64,000 nucleotides of DNA from positions 306,953 to 370,952 of the forward strand of contig NZ_KK069991.1 in the NCBI RefSeq assembly GCF_000576425.1, in the 5' to 3' direction. Position 1 is the first letter of the stretch. Each line of letters begins with the position of its first letter. The position numbers were made by a program, and so were the translations under genes. Below, one piece after another: positions 25,375 through 33,147 of this stretch. This DNA is from Brachybacterium phenoliresistens (GTDB lineage Bacteria > Actinomycetota > Actinomycetes > Actinomycetales > Dermabacteraceae). The notes below the pieces were generated by a model. That model saw only the letters and a list, made by a program, of their open reading frames with translations, ran no database searches and was not told where the DNA came from.

Positions 25375-26039
25375 ACCAGCTGCTCGCGGCCCTGGACTGG
25401 CTGCTGGACCCGGCCCGCTACTCCGGCCCCGGCGGCATCCCGATGCGCCTGGCCGAGCACCTCGGGTACACCGCCCTCGGCGTCGTCCTCGCCGCCGTGG
25501 TCGCGATCCCGCTGGGCCTCCTGGTCGGCCACACCGGGCGGGGGAGGGGCCTGGCCGTCGCCGCGAGCGGCGCCGCCCGCGCCCTGCCCACCCTGGGCCT
25601 GGTCACCCTGTTCGCCCTGCTGGTGGGCATCGGCCTGCTGGCCCCCACCCTCGCCTTCGTGATCCTCGCGATCCCCTCGCTTCTCGCGGGCGCCTACTCC
25701 GCCTGCGAGGCCGTGGACCCCCGCACCGTCGACGCCGCCCGCGCCCAGGGCATGACCGAGATGCAGGTGCTCACCCGCGTCGAGCTGCCGCTGGGCATGC
25801 CGCTGGTGATCACCGGCATCCGCGCCGCGACGCTGCAGGTCATCTCCACGGCGATGCTCGCCGCGTACGTCGGCAACGGCGGGCTGGGCCGGTTCATCTT
25901 CCTGGGCCTGAAGACCCAGGACTACCCGCAGATGCTCGCCGGATCCCTGCTCGTGATCGCGCTCGCGCTCGTCCTGGACGGCGCGCTGCTGCTCGTCCAG
26001 GCCCTCACCCGACCCCGCGGCGCGGTGCCCGCCGGCTGA
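25371..26039 (+). CDS. osmoprotectant ABC transporter permease 2
   Basis: A 222-residue permease of the OpuCD/YehY kind. It contains HLGYTALGVVLAAVVAIPLGLLVG, ARALPTLGLVTLFALLVG, the EAA-like loop DAARAQGMTEMQVL...ELPLGMP and the family-typical AYVGNGGLGRFIFLGL. ATG 25371 overlaps the previous stop and has AGGAGG just upstream. Confidence 0.9.
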   Translation: MNQLLAALDWLLDPARYSGPGGIPMRLAEHLGYTALGVVLAAVVAIPLGLLVGHTGRGRGLAVAASGAARALPTLGLVTLFALLVGIGLLAPTLAFVILAIPSLLAGAYSACEAVDPRTVDAARAQGMTEMQVLTRVELPLGMPLVITGIRAATLQVISTAMLAAYVGNGGLGRFIFLGLKTQDYPQMLAGSLLVIALALVLDGALLLVQALTRPRGAVPAG

Positions 26040-26096
26040 CGCCGCCCCACCGCCCATCGGCCGCCCCAGACCGCACACCCTCCCGAAGGAGCCCTC

Positions 26097-27071
26097 ATGA
26101 TCCGCAGGACCGCCCGACCCATCGCCCGCCGCGGCGCCCTCGCCGCGCTCGGCGCCGGAGGCCTGGCCTCCCTCGCCGCCGCCTGCTCGAGCTCCGACCC
26201 GCTCGCCGAGGAGACCTCGGACGCCTCCGGCGGGGGCGGCGGGGCCTCCGATGCCGGAGGCGGCGCCGCCGGCGCGCTCGTCGTCGGCTCCCAGGCCTAC
26301 TACTCCAACGAGATCATCGCGGAGCTGTTCGCGCAGGTCCTCGAGGCGGCGGGGCTGAGCATCACCCGCGAGTACCAGATCGGTCAGCGCGAGGTGTACC
26401 TGCCCGAGCTCGAGTCCGGGGCCGTGGACCTGCTGCCCGAGTACACCGGCAACCTCCTGCAGTACTACCAGGCGGACGCCCCCTCGGCGAGCCCCGAGGA
26501 GATCGCCGAGGCGCTGGCCGGGGTCCTTCCCGACGGCCTGACCGCCCTGCCGTTCGCCGAGGCCACCGACCAGGACTCCTACACCACCACCGCCGACTTC
26601 GCCTCCGCGAACTCGCTGACCGCGATCCCCGATCTCGCCGGGGTGCAGGAGGACCTGAAGATCGCCGCGAACAGCGAGTTCGAGGCCCGCCCCTACGGTC
26701 CGGCCGGCGTGAAGGAGACCTACGGCGTGGACGTCGCCCTCGTGCCCGTGGAGGACTCGGGCGGCCCGCTGACGGTCAAGGCGCTCACCGACGGCACCGT
26801 GCAGCTGGCCGACATCTACACCGCCGACCCCGCCATCCAGAAGAACGGCCTGGTCACCCTCGAGGACCCGGAGTCGCTGATCCTCCCGCAGAACGTCGTG
26901 CCGATCGCCTCGTCCAAGGTCGACGACGCCGCCGCGGCCGAGATCGCCAAGGTCACCGGCGCGCTCACCACCGAGGAGCTCATCGCGCTGAACACCCGCA
27001 GCATCGACGAGCAGGCCAAGAGCGCCGACATCGCCCGCGAGTGGCTCGCTGAGAAGGGCATCGTCGCCTGA
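26097..27071 (+). CDS. glycine betaine/choline-type ABC substrate-binding lipoprotein
   Basis: A 324-residue OpuAC/YehZ-type binding protein. The signal has an Arg-rich start and lipobox SLAAAC with the Cys at about residue 30, then a Gly/Ala/Ser linker. The mature part shows LVVGSQAYYSNEIIAELFAQVLEAAGL, DLLPEYTGNLLQYY and PQNVVPI, characteristic of QAT-family receptors. ATG 26097 has AAGGAG. It closes the four-gene operon. Aromatic residues for a quaternary-amine cage are plentiful, but the exact ligand cannot be read from sequence. Confidence 0.9.
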   Translation: MIRRTARPIARRGALAALGAGGLASLAAACSSSDPLAEETSDASGGGGGASDAGGGAAGALVVGSQAYYSNEIIAELFAQVLEAAGLSITREYQIGQREVYLPELESGAVDLLPEYTGNLLQYYQADAPSASPEEIAEALAGVLPDGLTALPFAEATDQDSYTTTADFASANSLTAIPDLAGVQEDLKIAANSEFEARPYGPAGVKETYGVDVALVPVEDSGGPLTVKALTDGTVQLADIYTADPAIQKNGLVTLEDPESLILPQNVVPIASSKVDDAAAAEIAKVTGALTTEELIALNTRSIDEQAKSADIAREWLAEKGIVA

Positions 27072-27118
27072 GGGTGAGGCGGACGGGCCCGGCGCACCCG
27101 ACGTCCCTGTCCCCGGGC

Positions 27119-27124
27119 TAGGCT
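27119..27124 (+). promoter_or_regulatory. -10 box of leaderless promoter for fdhD
   Basis: TAGGCT is 7 nt before ATG 27132, inside a GTCCCCG-9-CGGGGAC inverted repeat. No ribosome site is present. Confidence 0.55.
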
Positions 27125-27131
27125 CGGGGAC

Positions 27132-28040
27132 ATGGGCAGGGTGACGCAGGCCAGGAGGATCACGACGGTCCGCATCCGCGACGGGCGGCTGCATCGGGGC
27201 CGCAAGGGCGACCATCTCGCCGTCGAGGAGCCGCTGGACATCCGCCTGAACGGGCAGCCGCTGTCGATGACCATGCGCACCCCCGGCCACGACACCGAGC
27301 TCGTCCACGGGCTCCTGCACGCCGAGGGCCGCATCACCGCGCGCGAGGACATCGCCGAGGCGCGCTACTGCGACGGCGCCGTGGTGGAGGACGGGTCCGG
27401 CTACGCCCGCAACACCTACAACGTCATGGACTTCACCACCCGCCGCCCCCAGCTGCTGCCCGTGCTGGCACGGGAGTTCGTCACCAGCTCCGCCTGCGGG
27501 GTCTGCGGTGCCGCGAGCATCGAGGACGTCCGCCGCAAGGGCAGGTTCGCGCTCGCGCAGGACTGGACGACCACGCCCCGCGCCCTGTTCGCGGCCCAGC
27601 GCGCCTTCGACGCCGAGCAGACGATCTTCCGCCGCACCGGCGGCATCCACGGCGCCGCGCTCGTCACCCCGCGCGGCGAGGTCCTCGTCCAGCGCGAGGA
27701 CGTCGGCCGCCACAACGCGGTCGACAAGGTGATCGGCTGGGCCCTGCTGCAGGACATGCTCCCGCTGTCCGACCTCATGCTGCTGGTCTCCTCCCGCGCC
27801 GGCTTCGAGATCGTGCAGAAGGCGTACATGGCCGGGATCCCGCTGCTGGCCTGCGTCTCCGCCGCCAGCTCCCTCGCCGTCGACACCGCCGACGAGGTCG
27901 GCATGACCCTCATCGGCTTCCTCCGCGGGGCCGATGGGGGCGGGGCCGATGGCGGCGGGGCCGATGGGGCCTCCGCCGGCGACGGCCGCATGAACGTCTA
28001 CACCCACCCCGATCGCCTGGACCTCTCCGACGCGGAGTGA
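27132..28040 (+). CDS. fdhD: formate dehydrogenase accessory sulfurtransferase FdhD
   Basis: A 302-residue FdhD. The family delivers sulfur from IscS to the molybdenum cofactor of formate dehydrogenases. Signatures are visible: EEPLDIRLNGQPLSMTMRTPG, the sulfur-carrying pair in TSSACGVCGA (CxxC), RTGGIHGAAL, EDVGRHNAVDKVIGWALL and VSSRAGFEIVQKA. The C-terminus contains three in-frame 15-bp repeats (27927-27971) encoding GADGG units, an expansion not seen in typical FdhD. No formate dehydrogenase subunit lies in the window, so the client enzyme is elsewhere. Probably leaderless. Confidence 0.94.
   Translation: MGRVTQARRITTVRIRDGRLHRGRKGDHLAVEEPLDIRLNGQPLSMTMRTPGHDTELVHGLLHAEGRITAREDIAEARYCDGAVVEDGSGYARNTYNVMDFTTRRPQLLPVLAREFVTSSACGVCGAASIEDVRRKGRFALAQDWTTTPRALFAAQRAFDAEQTIFRRTGGIHGAALVTPRGEVLVQREDVGRHNAVDKVIGWALLQDMLPLSDLMLLVSSRAGFEIVQKAYMAGIPLLACVSAASSLAVDTADEVGMTLIGFLRGADGGGADGGGADGASAGDGRMNVYTHPDRLDLSDAE
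27927..27971 (+). repeat. three tandem 15-bp repeats in the fdhD 3' end
   Basis: Unit GGGGCCGATGGGGGC and close variants, three copies, each containing GGCCGATG. Encodes GADGG repeats. Confidence 0.8.
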
Positions 28041-28082
28041 AGATCGGGCGCCCGGTGGCCTCCGTCCGCCCAACGCTTCGAG

Positions 28083-28137
28083 GATTGTCAGTCCCTATGC
28101 CACTTGCGGGCCTTGGATGGCATAGGGACTGACAATC
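28083..28137. repeat. long hairpin element A (perfect 20-bp stem)
   Basis: Arms 28083-28102 (GATTGTCAGTCCCTATGCCA) and 28118-28137 are perfect reverse complements, with a 15-nt loop. It lies 42 bp after fdhD. A related hairpin occurs at 30064-30122. Spacer sequence after it (28141-28185) is a low-complexity run of GGCGTCC/GGCGCCC units. Confidence 0.9.
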
Positions 28138-28264
28138 GTGGCGGCGCCCGGCGTCCGGCGTCCGGCGCCCGGCGCCCGGCGGACACCGAGTGCTCTGCGC
28201 CCGCGCCGTGAAGCACGTTATCCACAATCCGAGGGCGGGCGGCGCGCGGGGATCTGGATCCGCC

Positions 28265-28270
28265 TAGCGT
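28265..28270 (+). promoter_or_regulatory. -10 box of leaderless promoter
   Basis: TAGCGT is 7 nt before ATG 28278; no Shine-Dalgarno sequence. Confidence 0.5.
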
Positions 28271-28277
28271 CGCCTGC

Positions 28278-29381
28278 ATGCGACGGGATCCGGATCGTTA
28301 TCGAGGCGCGCTGCTCTCGCGGGCGCAGTGGGAGGCACTGGGCCACCATTGCCGGGACCTCTCGGGCCCGGATTTCACCGTGGTCTACCGCGGGTTCCAT
28401 ACGCCGACGGACCATCCGGCGAGCGTGAACGCCATGGCGTACGTGCTGCAGCGGCACGTGCTCCCCGGGTGCGTGATCAGCCATACGACGGCCGCGCTCC
28501 TTCACGGGGTCCGATTGCCGTGGACGCTCGAGAACGGCGTCGCCTTCCTGCGTCCCGGACCGGGTGACGAGGGAGGGGAACGGTGGAACGCGGTTCCGAT
28601 CATCCCCTCGGTGCGACCAGGACTCTCCCTGCGCAGCGGCGCCCAGCTCCCCAAGATCCACGCCCGCATCCCACCGTCCGCAGGGAAGGCCGTGCGTCGA
28701 GGAGTCATCGTGCACCGCTGGAAACCAGGGCCCGTGCAGGAGCTCGGGGAGCTGGTGGTCTCGACGCCGGAGGAGGTGCTCCGGGAGCTCGCCACCATGA
28801 TTCCGCTGTACGACCTGGTCGCTGCGGTCGACGGCGTGCTCAGCACGACGCAGCCGGTTTCCGGCGTCGGGCGCTCAGACATCGGCTGCCACCTCGAGAC
28901 ACAGCAGGGCCAGCCCGGCGCTCCGCTGCTGCGCGCTGCGCTCGTGCTCGCTCGTGAGGACGTGCGCTCGCCCGGGGAGTCCATCATGCGCATGCTGATC
29001 CTGGCCGCCGGACTGTCGGAGCCCGATCCGAATCTCCCGGTCGTCGACCCCGCCACCGGAAGGCGGCGGCTGCTGGACCTCGCGTGGAAGGACGTCATGC
29101 TCGCCCTCGAATACGACGGCGACGGGCATCGGACCACCAAGGACCAGTGGCGCGACGACGAGGCCCGCCGGGACGAGCTCGCCGCGCTCGGATGGACCCT
29201 CGCCCGCGCGAACGGCGAGGACGCGCGGCGCCCCCTGCGCATCCTTCTGCGCCTCGCGCGTGCGCTGCGCGAGCGCGGGGCGGCGGTGCCGAGCGACGAT
29301 CACATCACGGGCGTGGTGGCCGCTCTGCCATCGCGCGGGCTCACGCTCCAGCTCGCCCGGCGCCAGCCCCGCTATCGCTGA
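28278..29381 (+). CDS. hypothetical protein with C-terminal DUF559/Vsr-like nuclease-fold region
   Basis: A 367-residue protein. The N-terminal half has the look of actinobacterial proteins annotated near AbiEi-type antitoxin folds (ISHTTAALLHGVRLP, VHRWKPGPVQELGELVVSTPEEVLRELA). The C-terminal 110 residues resemble DUF559/very-short-patch-repair-like PD-(D/E)XK folds: LLDLAWKDVMLALEYDGDGHR, then DEARRDELAALGWTLARANGED, with Asp and Glu in the expected strands. Nuclease activity and any toxin-antitoxin role are inferences; no partner toxin is seen. Probably leaderless. Codon use is slightly less GC3-biased than neighbours. It lies between the two related hairpins, suggesting an accessory cassette. 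The last 10 bp overlap the convergent small gene. Confidence 0.7.
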   Translation: MRRDPDRYRGALLSRAQWEALGHHCRDLSGPDFTVVYRGFHTPTDHPASVNAMAYVLQRHVLPGCVISHTTAALLHGVRLPWTLENGVAFLRPGPGDEGGERWNAVPIIPSVRPGLSLRSGAQLPKIHARIPPSAGKAVRRGVIVHRWKPGPVQELGELVVSTPEEVLRELATMIPLYDLVAAVDGVLSTTQPVSGVGRSDIGCHLETQQGQPGAPLLRAALVLAREDVRSPGESIMRMLILAAGLSEPDPNLPVVDPATGRRRLLDLAWKDVMLALEYDGDGHRTTKDQWRDDEARRDELAALGWTLARANGEDARRPLRILLRLARALRERGAAVPSDDHITGVVAALPSRGLTLQLARRQPRYR

Positions 29382-29569
29382 TCGTCGAGCCCGCACCCGA
29401 CGGCGGTGTCCTGGTCATGCTCCCCCCGAGAGCGGCGCCGTTCGAGGCGTCGGCCGATGGCGATGAGCTGGACGGCGGCCAGCACGATGGCAGCGAGCGC
29501 CCCGACCACCAGCACGAGCGCCCCGATCAGCATGACGCCCTCCCAGCCGGAGATCCCCAGGAAGTCCAC
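29372..29569 (-). CDS. small single-pass membrane protein
   Basis: A 65-residue reading frame from GTG 29569: one strongly hydrophobic segment (about residues 10-35, GVMLIGALVLVVGALAAIVLAAVQLI) then a basic, Arg-rich cytoplasmic tail. AGGGGG lies 8 nt upstream. A longer in-frame start at 29749 would overlap the divergent ASCH gene and adds Ser/Arg-rich shadow sequence, so it is rejected. No family recognised. Divergent from the ASCH gene (37-bp gap). Confidence 0.5.
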   Translation of the reverse strand: MDFLGISGWEGVMLIGALVLVVGALAAIVLAAVQLIAIGRRLERRRSRGEHDQDTAVGCGLDDQR

Positions 29570-29594
29570 GTCCTCGTCCCCCTTCGCGGCGCGA

Positions 29595-29600
29595 TAACCT
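29595..29600 (+). promoter_or_regulatory. -10 box of leaderless promoter for the ASCH gene
   Basis: TAACCT is 6 nt before ATG 29607; no ribosome site. Confidence 0.5.
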
Positions 29601-29606
29601 CGTCCG

Positions 29607-30083
29607 ATGAGCTCCGACGACCTGACCTCCTTCTGGGCCGATGCCCGAGCTGTGCACCCGTCGCTTCCGGAGGAGCTGCCGCCGGCATGGGCCTTCGGCG
29701 CGACGCCCGAGCACGCGGACGGTCTCCTCGCGCTGGTGCTCGCGGGCACGAAGACGGGGACCGCAGGGGCTCTGTGGGACTACGAGGCCGAAGGGGAGAA
29801 GGTTCCCGAGGTGGGCGACCTCTCGATCATCCTCGACGGAGCCGGTGCGCCGCGCGCGGTGCTCGAGGTGACCGAGGTCCGCACCGTCCCCTTCGACCAG
29901 GTGAGCGAGGAGCACGCCCACAGCGAGGGGGAGGGCGATCGCAGCCTCGCGGACTGGCGACGCATCCATGAGGCGTTCTGGCGGGACTACGGGACGAGAG
30001 GCTTCCGTCCGGACATGCCGATCGTCTGCGAGCGGTTCCGAGTGATCCACGGGCGACCAGCGCAGGATTGTCACTCCTCATGA
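29607..30083 (+). CDS. ASCH domain protein
   Basis: A 158-residue protein of the ASCH/PUA-like fold. Characteristic segments: FWADARAVHPSLP, LALVLAGTKTGTAGALWDYEAEGEKVPEVGDLSIILDG and EEHAHSEGEGDRSLADWRRIHEAFW. ASCH proteins are predicted RNA-binding modules; one bacterial member (YqfB) is an amidohydrolase acting on N4-acetylcytidine, so a nucleoside or RNA-linked role is plausible. The last five codons and the stop lie inside hairpin element B, so that hairpin is both coding and structured. Confidence 0.85.
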   Translation: MSSDDLTSFWADARAVHPSLPEELPPAWAFGATPEHADGLLALVLAGTKTGTAGALWDYEAEGEKVPEVGDLSIILDGAGAPRAVLEVTEVRTVPFDQVSEEHAHSEGEGDRSLADWRRIHEAFWRDYGTRGFRPDMPIVCERFRVIHGRPAQDCHSS

Positions 30084-30122
30084 CATCTGGAGCTCGCTGA
30101 GGGCATAGGGAGTGACAATCCT
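30064..30122. repeat. long hairpin element B, related to element A
   Basis: Arms 30064-30082 and 30104-30122 pair over 19 positions with one G-T wobble and one mismatch, with a 21-nt loop. Compared with element A both arms share GATTGTCAnTCC...; at position n the pair is G-C in A and C-G in B, a compensatory change. It overlaps the ASCH stop codon (30081-30083) and precedes the end of a convergent gene, so it could act as a bidirectional terminator. Confidence 0.85.
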
Positions 30123-30142
30123 CGGGGGCGTGGGCGCCGGGG

Positions 30143-31102
30143 TCAGCGCAGGGCGAGGAGGCTGGCGGCGGTGACCTCGTCGACGACGACGTCCGTGGCG
30201 ACGCCGGCGCGCAGGGCGGCGCGCAGCGGCAGCGACTTCGACTTGCCGGCGGCGACCAGCAGGCGGCGCGGGATGCGGGCCAGCTGCGCGGGGTCCGGGC
30301 CGGAGCAGCGGCGGTTCATGGCGATGTCGCGGAAAGAGCCGTCGGCCCGCAGGAAGACGGTGCACACGTCGCCGACCGCGGCATCGGCCCGCAGCGAGGC
30401 GAGATCCTCCTCGGTGAGGTAGTTGTTCGTGTAGACGTGGCTGGGGACCTCCGCGTCGAAGGCGCCGACGCCGAAGACGGCCAGGGTGCACTGGCGCTGG
30501 GTCTCCAGCACGCGCTGGACCGAGCGCTCGTGCCACATCGCCTCGCGCGTGGTCGCGAAGTCGAAGAAGGCGGGCACGGGGAAATGGTGGACGGTCGCGT
30601 CCCACAGGGAGGCGGCGCGGGCCAGCACCGTGGACACGTAGGTCATGCCGGCGCCCTCGGTGTTGATGGCGCCGTTGAGCTGGACGATCCGCAGCCCCGG
30701 GGTGGGGCGCGGGTCCAGGTGGGCGACGAGCGCGGCGATGGTCGTGCCCCAGGCCATGCCGACGGTCATGCCCGGCTCGAGCATCTCCTCGAGGACGCCG
30801 GCACCGGCGGCGGCGACGGCCTGGAGGCGCTCGCGCTCGCTGTCGGGCGGGCCGACGGCGACCACATGGGCGCGCACCCCGAAGCGGTGGGCGATGGTGC
30901 GGCGCAGCTCCTCGACGCGCTGGACGCCCGGCGGATGGAGGGAGATCTCCACGAGGCCCTCCGCGCGGGCATCGCGCAGCATCCGCGAGACGGTGGAGCG
31001 GGAGACGGACAGGGTGCCGGCGATCGCCTCCATCGTCTGCCCCTCGGCGTAGTACATCCGTGCAGCGGCGAACGCCGCCTCGAGCCGATTCGCAGGGTCC
31101 AT
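30143..31102 (-). CDS. SorC-family sugar-binding transcriptional regulator
   Basis: A 319-residue regulator. A short helix-turn-helix lies at residues about 15-52 (YYAEGQTMEAIAGTLSVSRSTVSRML). It is followed by the SorC/DeoR-like sugar-phosphate domain with GMAWGTTIAALVAHL and IVQLNGAINTEGAGMTYV. Such regulators sense phosphorylated intermediates. It is divergent from glpD-glpF-glpK, so it likely controls glycerol use in response to glycerol 3-phosphate or a related compound, in place of the DeoR-type GlpR of E. coli; this is inference from position. A palindrome TGCAC-gtat-GTGCA lies 12 bp upstream. Confidence 0.88.
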   Translation of the reverse strand: MDPANRLEAAFAAARMYYAEGQTMEAIAGTLSVSRSTVSRMLRDARAEGLVEISLHPPGVQRVEELRRTIAHRFGVRAHVVAVGPPDSERERLQAVAAAGAGVLEEMLEPGMTVGMAWGTTIAALVAHLDPRPTPGLRIVQLNGAINTEGAGMTYVSTVLARAASLWDATVHHFPVPAFFDFATTREAMWHERSVQRVLETQRQCTLAVFGVGAFDAEVPSHVYTNNYLTEEDLASLRADAAVGDVCTVFLRADGSFRDIAMNRRCSGPDPAQLARIPRRLLVAAGKSKSLPLRAALRAGVATDVVVDEVTAASLLALR

Positions 31103-31113
31103 CGGACCAGTGT

Positions 31114-31127
31114 TGCACGTATGTGCA
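31114..31127. promoter_or_regulatory. palindromic operator candidate, SorC/glpD spacer
   Basis: TGCAC-GTAT-GTGCA, a 5-bp-arm perfect inverted repeat in the 94-bp divergent spacer; a second GTGCAC lies at 31144-31149. Likely site for the SorC-family regulator. Confidence 0.5.
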
Positions 31128-31196
31128 TCTCGCTTGCGGTGCGGTGCACGACAGTTCCAGGATGGGCGCAAGAACGCCACAGCAAAGGAGCTCCCC

Positions 31197-32948
31197 GTGC
31201 CTGCGACGCCTGCACTGAAGCGGTCCGAACTCACCCCTGATTCCCGCCGCGAGCACCTCGCGCGCCTGCGGGCGGCCACGGCCGATGCCCCGCTGGACGT
31301 GCTGGTCGTCGGCGGCGGGGTGAACGGGGCGGGCGCCGCCTTCGACGCCGCGACCCGCGGTCTGGGCGTCGGCCTCGTGGAGGCCCGGGACTGGGCCTCG
31401 GGCACCTCGTCGCGCTCCTCCAAGCTCATGCACGGCGGCCTGCGCTACCTGCAGATGCTCGACTTCAAGCTCGTCGCCGAGGCGCTGCGCGAGCGCGACC
31501 TGCTCATCGAGCGCACCGCGCCGCACCTGGTCAAGCCCATCAAGTTCGTCTTCCCCTTCTTCAAGAAGGTCATCGACCGCGGCTTCATCGGCTCCGGCGT
31601 GCTGCTGTACGACGCGATGCAGTCCGTGGGCCGCAAGCGCGCCGTCCCCTTCCACCGCCACCTGCTGCACGCGAAAATGCTCGAGGTCTTCCCGGCGCTG
31701 GACGGGGACAAGGCCGTCGGCGCCCTGGAGTACTACGACGCGCAGATGGACGACGCCCGCTTCGTGATGATGCTGGTGCGCTCGGCCGCCCAGCACGACG
31801 CCGCCGTCGCCAACTACACGACGGTCATCGACTACCTCCACGACGGGCCGCGCGTGATCGGCGCCCGGGTCCGCGACGAGGAGACCGGCGAGGAGTTCGA
31901 CATCCACGCCCGCGAGACCATCCTCGCCGGCGGCGTGTGGACGCAGGAGCAGCAGGAGCTCGCCGATGCCGATGCCGGCCTCGAGGTCCTCGCCTCCAAG
32001 GGCATCCACGTGACCGTCGCCCGCGACCGCATCCCCGCCGTCCCCGACACCGGGATCATCACGCAGACCGAGAAGTCCGTGCTGTTCATCATCCCGTGGG
32101 ACGAGTACTGGGTGATCGGCACGACCGACACCCCCTGGACGGAGGACGTCGCCCACCCGGCCGCGACCAGCACCGACATCGACTACGTGCTCGAGCACGC
32201 CAACGCGATCCTCGCCCAGGACCTCACCCTCGAGGACGTCATCGGCGTGTACACCGGGCTGCGGCCCCTGCTGCAGCCGGTGAAGAAGGCCGGGGGCGGC
32301 GCCTCGACCAAGGTCTCGCGCGAGCACACCGTGATGGAGGTCGAGCCGGGCCTGAGCGCGATCGCCGGCGGCAAGTTCACCACCTACCGGGTGATGGCCG
32401 AGGACGTCGTCGACTTCGCGATCCGCGAGGACCAGCCCGGCCGGCCCAGCCTCACCCGCACCGTCCCCGTGATCGGCGCGCAGGGCTACGCGGCGCTGGT
32501 GCGGGAGAAGGCGGAGATCGCCGCCCGCTACGGCTTCGACGAGATCCGCATGGACCGCCTGCTGTTCCGGTACGGCACCCTGCTGCACGACGTGCTCGCG
32601 CTGATCGACGAGGACCCCTCCCTGGGCACCCCGCTCGAGCACGCCCCCCGCTACCTGCGGGCCGAGGCCGTCTACGCGGTGCGCGCCGAGGGCGCCCGGC
32701 ACCTGGCCGACGTCCTCCAGCGCCGCACCCGGCTGGACTACGAGACCCGCGACCGCGGGGCCGACGCCGCCGACGAGATCGCGGCCCTGGTCGGCCCGCT
32801 GCTCGGCTGGGATGCGGCGACGACCGCGCGCGAGGTCGAGACCTACCGCGCCTTCATCGACGCCCGTCTCGCCTCCGAGGCGACCTCGGACGATGCCTCC
32901 GCGGCCCGTGCCGCGGCCTCCGCGCCGGAGGTCCCGGCGCGCTCCTGA
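31197..32948 (+). CDS. glpD: glycerol-3-phosphate dehydrogenase (FAD)
   Basis: A 583-residue FAD enzyme that oxidises glycerol 3-phosphate to dihydroxyacetone phosphate and passes electrons to quinone at the membrane. It has the FAD-binding VLVVGGGVNGAGAAFDAATRG and the signature GTSSRSSKLMHGGLRYL, then IIPWDEYWVIGTTDTPW and GGKFTTYRVMAEDVVD. The C-terminal DAO_C domain is present. Length is normal. GTG 31197 has AAAGGAG. First gene of the glpDFK operon. Confidence 0.95.
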   Translation: MPATPALKRSELTPDSRREHLARLRAATADAPLDVLVVGGGVNGAGAAFDAATRGLGVGLVEARDWASGTSSRSSKLMHGGLRYLQMLDFKLVAEALRERDLLIERTAPHLVKPIKFVFPFFKKVIDRGFIGSGVLLYDAMQSVGRKRAVPFHRHLLHAKMLEVFPALDGDKAVGALEYYDAQMDDARFVMMLVRSAAQHDAAVANYTTVIDYLHDGPRVIGARVRDEETGEEFDIHARETILAGGVWTQEQQELADADAGLEVLASKGIHVTVARDRIPAVPDTGIITQTEKSVLFIIPWDEYWVIGTTDTPWTEDVAHPAATSTDIDYVLEHANAILAQDLTLEDVIGVYTGLRPLLQPVKKAGGGASTKVSREHTVMEVEPGLSAIAGGKFTTYRVMAEDVVDFAIREDQPGRPSLTRTVPVIGAQGYAALVREKAEIAARYGFDEIRMDRLLFRYGTLLHDVLALIDEDPSLGTPLEHAPRYLRAEAVYAVRAEGARHLADVLQRRTRLDYETRDRGADAADEIAALVGPLLGWDAATTAREVETYRAFIDARLASEATSDDASAARAAASAPEVPARS

Positions 32949-33147
32949 ACCCCGCCCGCGGGCCGATGCCCGCAGGCGCGTCCCACCGGGCGCCGGCATC
33001 CGCCGGCACCCACCCCGGGACCGGCACCCGCCGGCTCCTTCCCGGGGATCGGCACCGTGCCGGTCCCCTCGCGGGCCGCATCGGCCCCGAAACGGACATC
33101 CCGTTCCCGCTCCGCACCCGCGGAGCACCACTCGATGAGGAGAATCC

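Noticed and set aside
25023..28073. Thousand-codon minus-strand frame antisense to the osmoprotectant operon and fdhD
   Set aside because: Antisense mirror of well-supported genes, Gly/Asp/His-rich low-complexity product.
28141..28200. GGCGTCC/GGCGCCC run considered as a CRISPR or satellite repeat
   Set aside because: Units are 6-7 bp with no spacers; low-complexity GC slippage only.
28278..29381. Calling the DUF559-like gene an AbiEi antitoxin
   Set aside because: No AbiEii-type nucleotidyltransferase toxin is next to it and the winged-helix part is not clear enough.
29570..29749. Longer N-terminus for the small membrane protein
   Set aside because: Would overlap the ASCH gene antisense; added sequence is Ser/Arg-rich shadow. 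GTG 29569 has a ribosome site.
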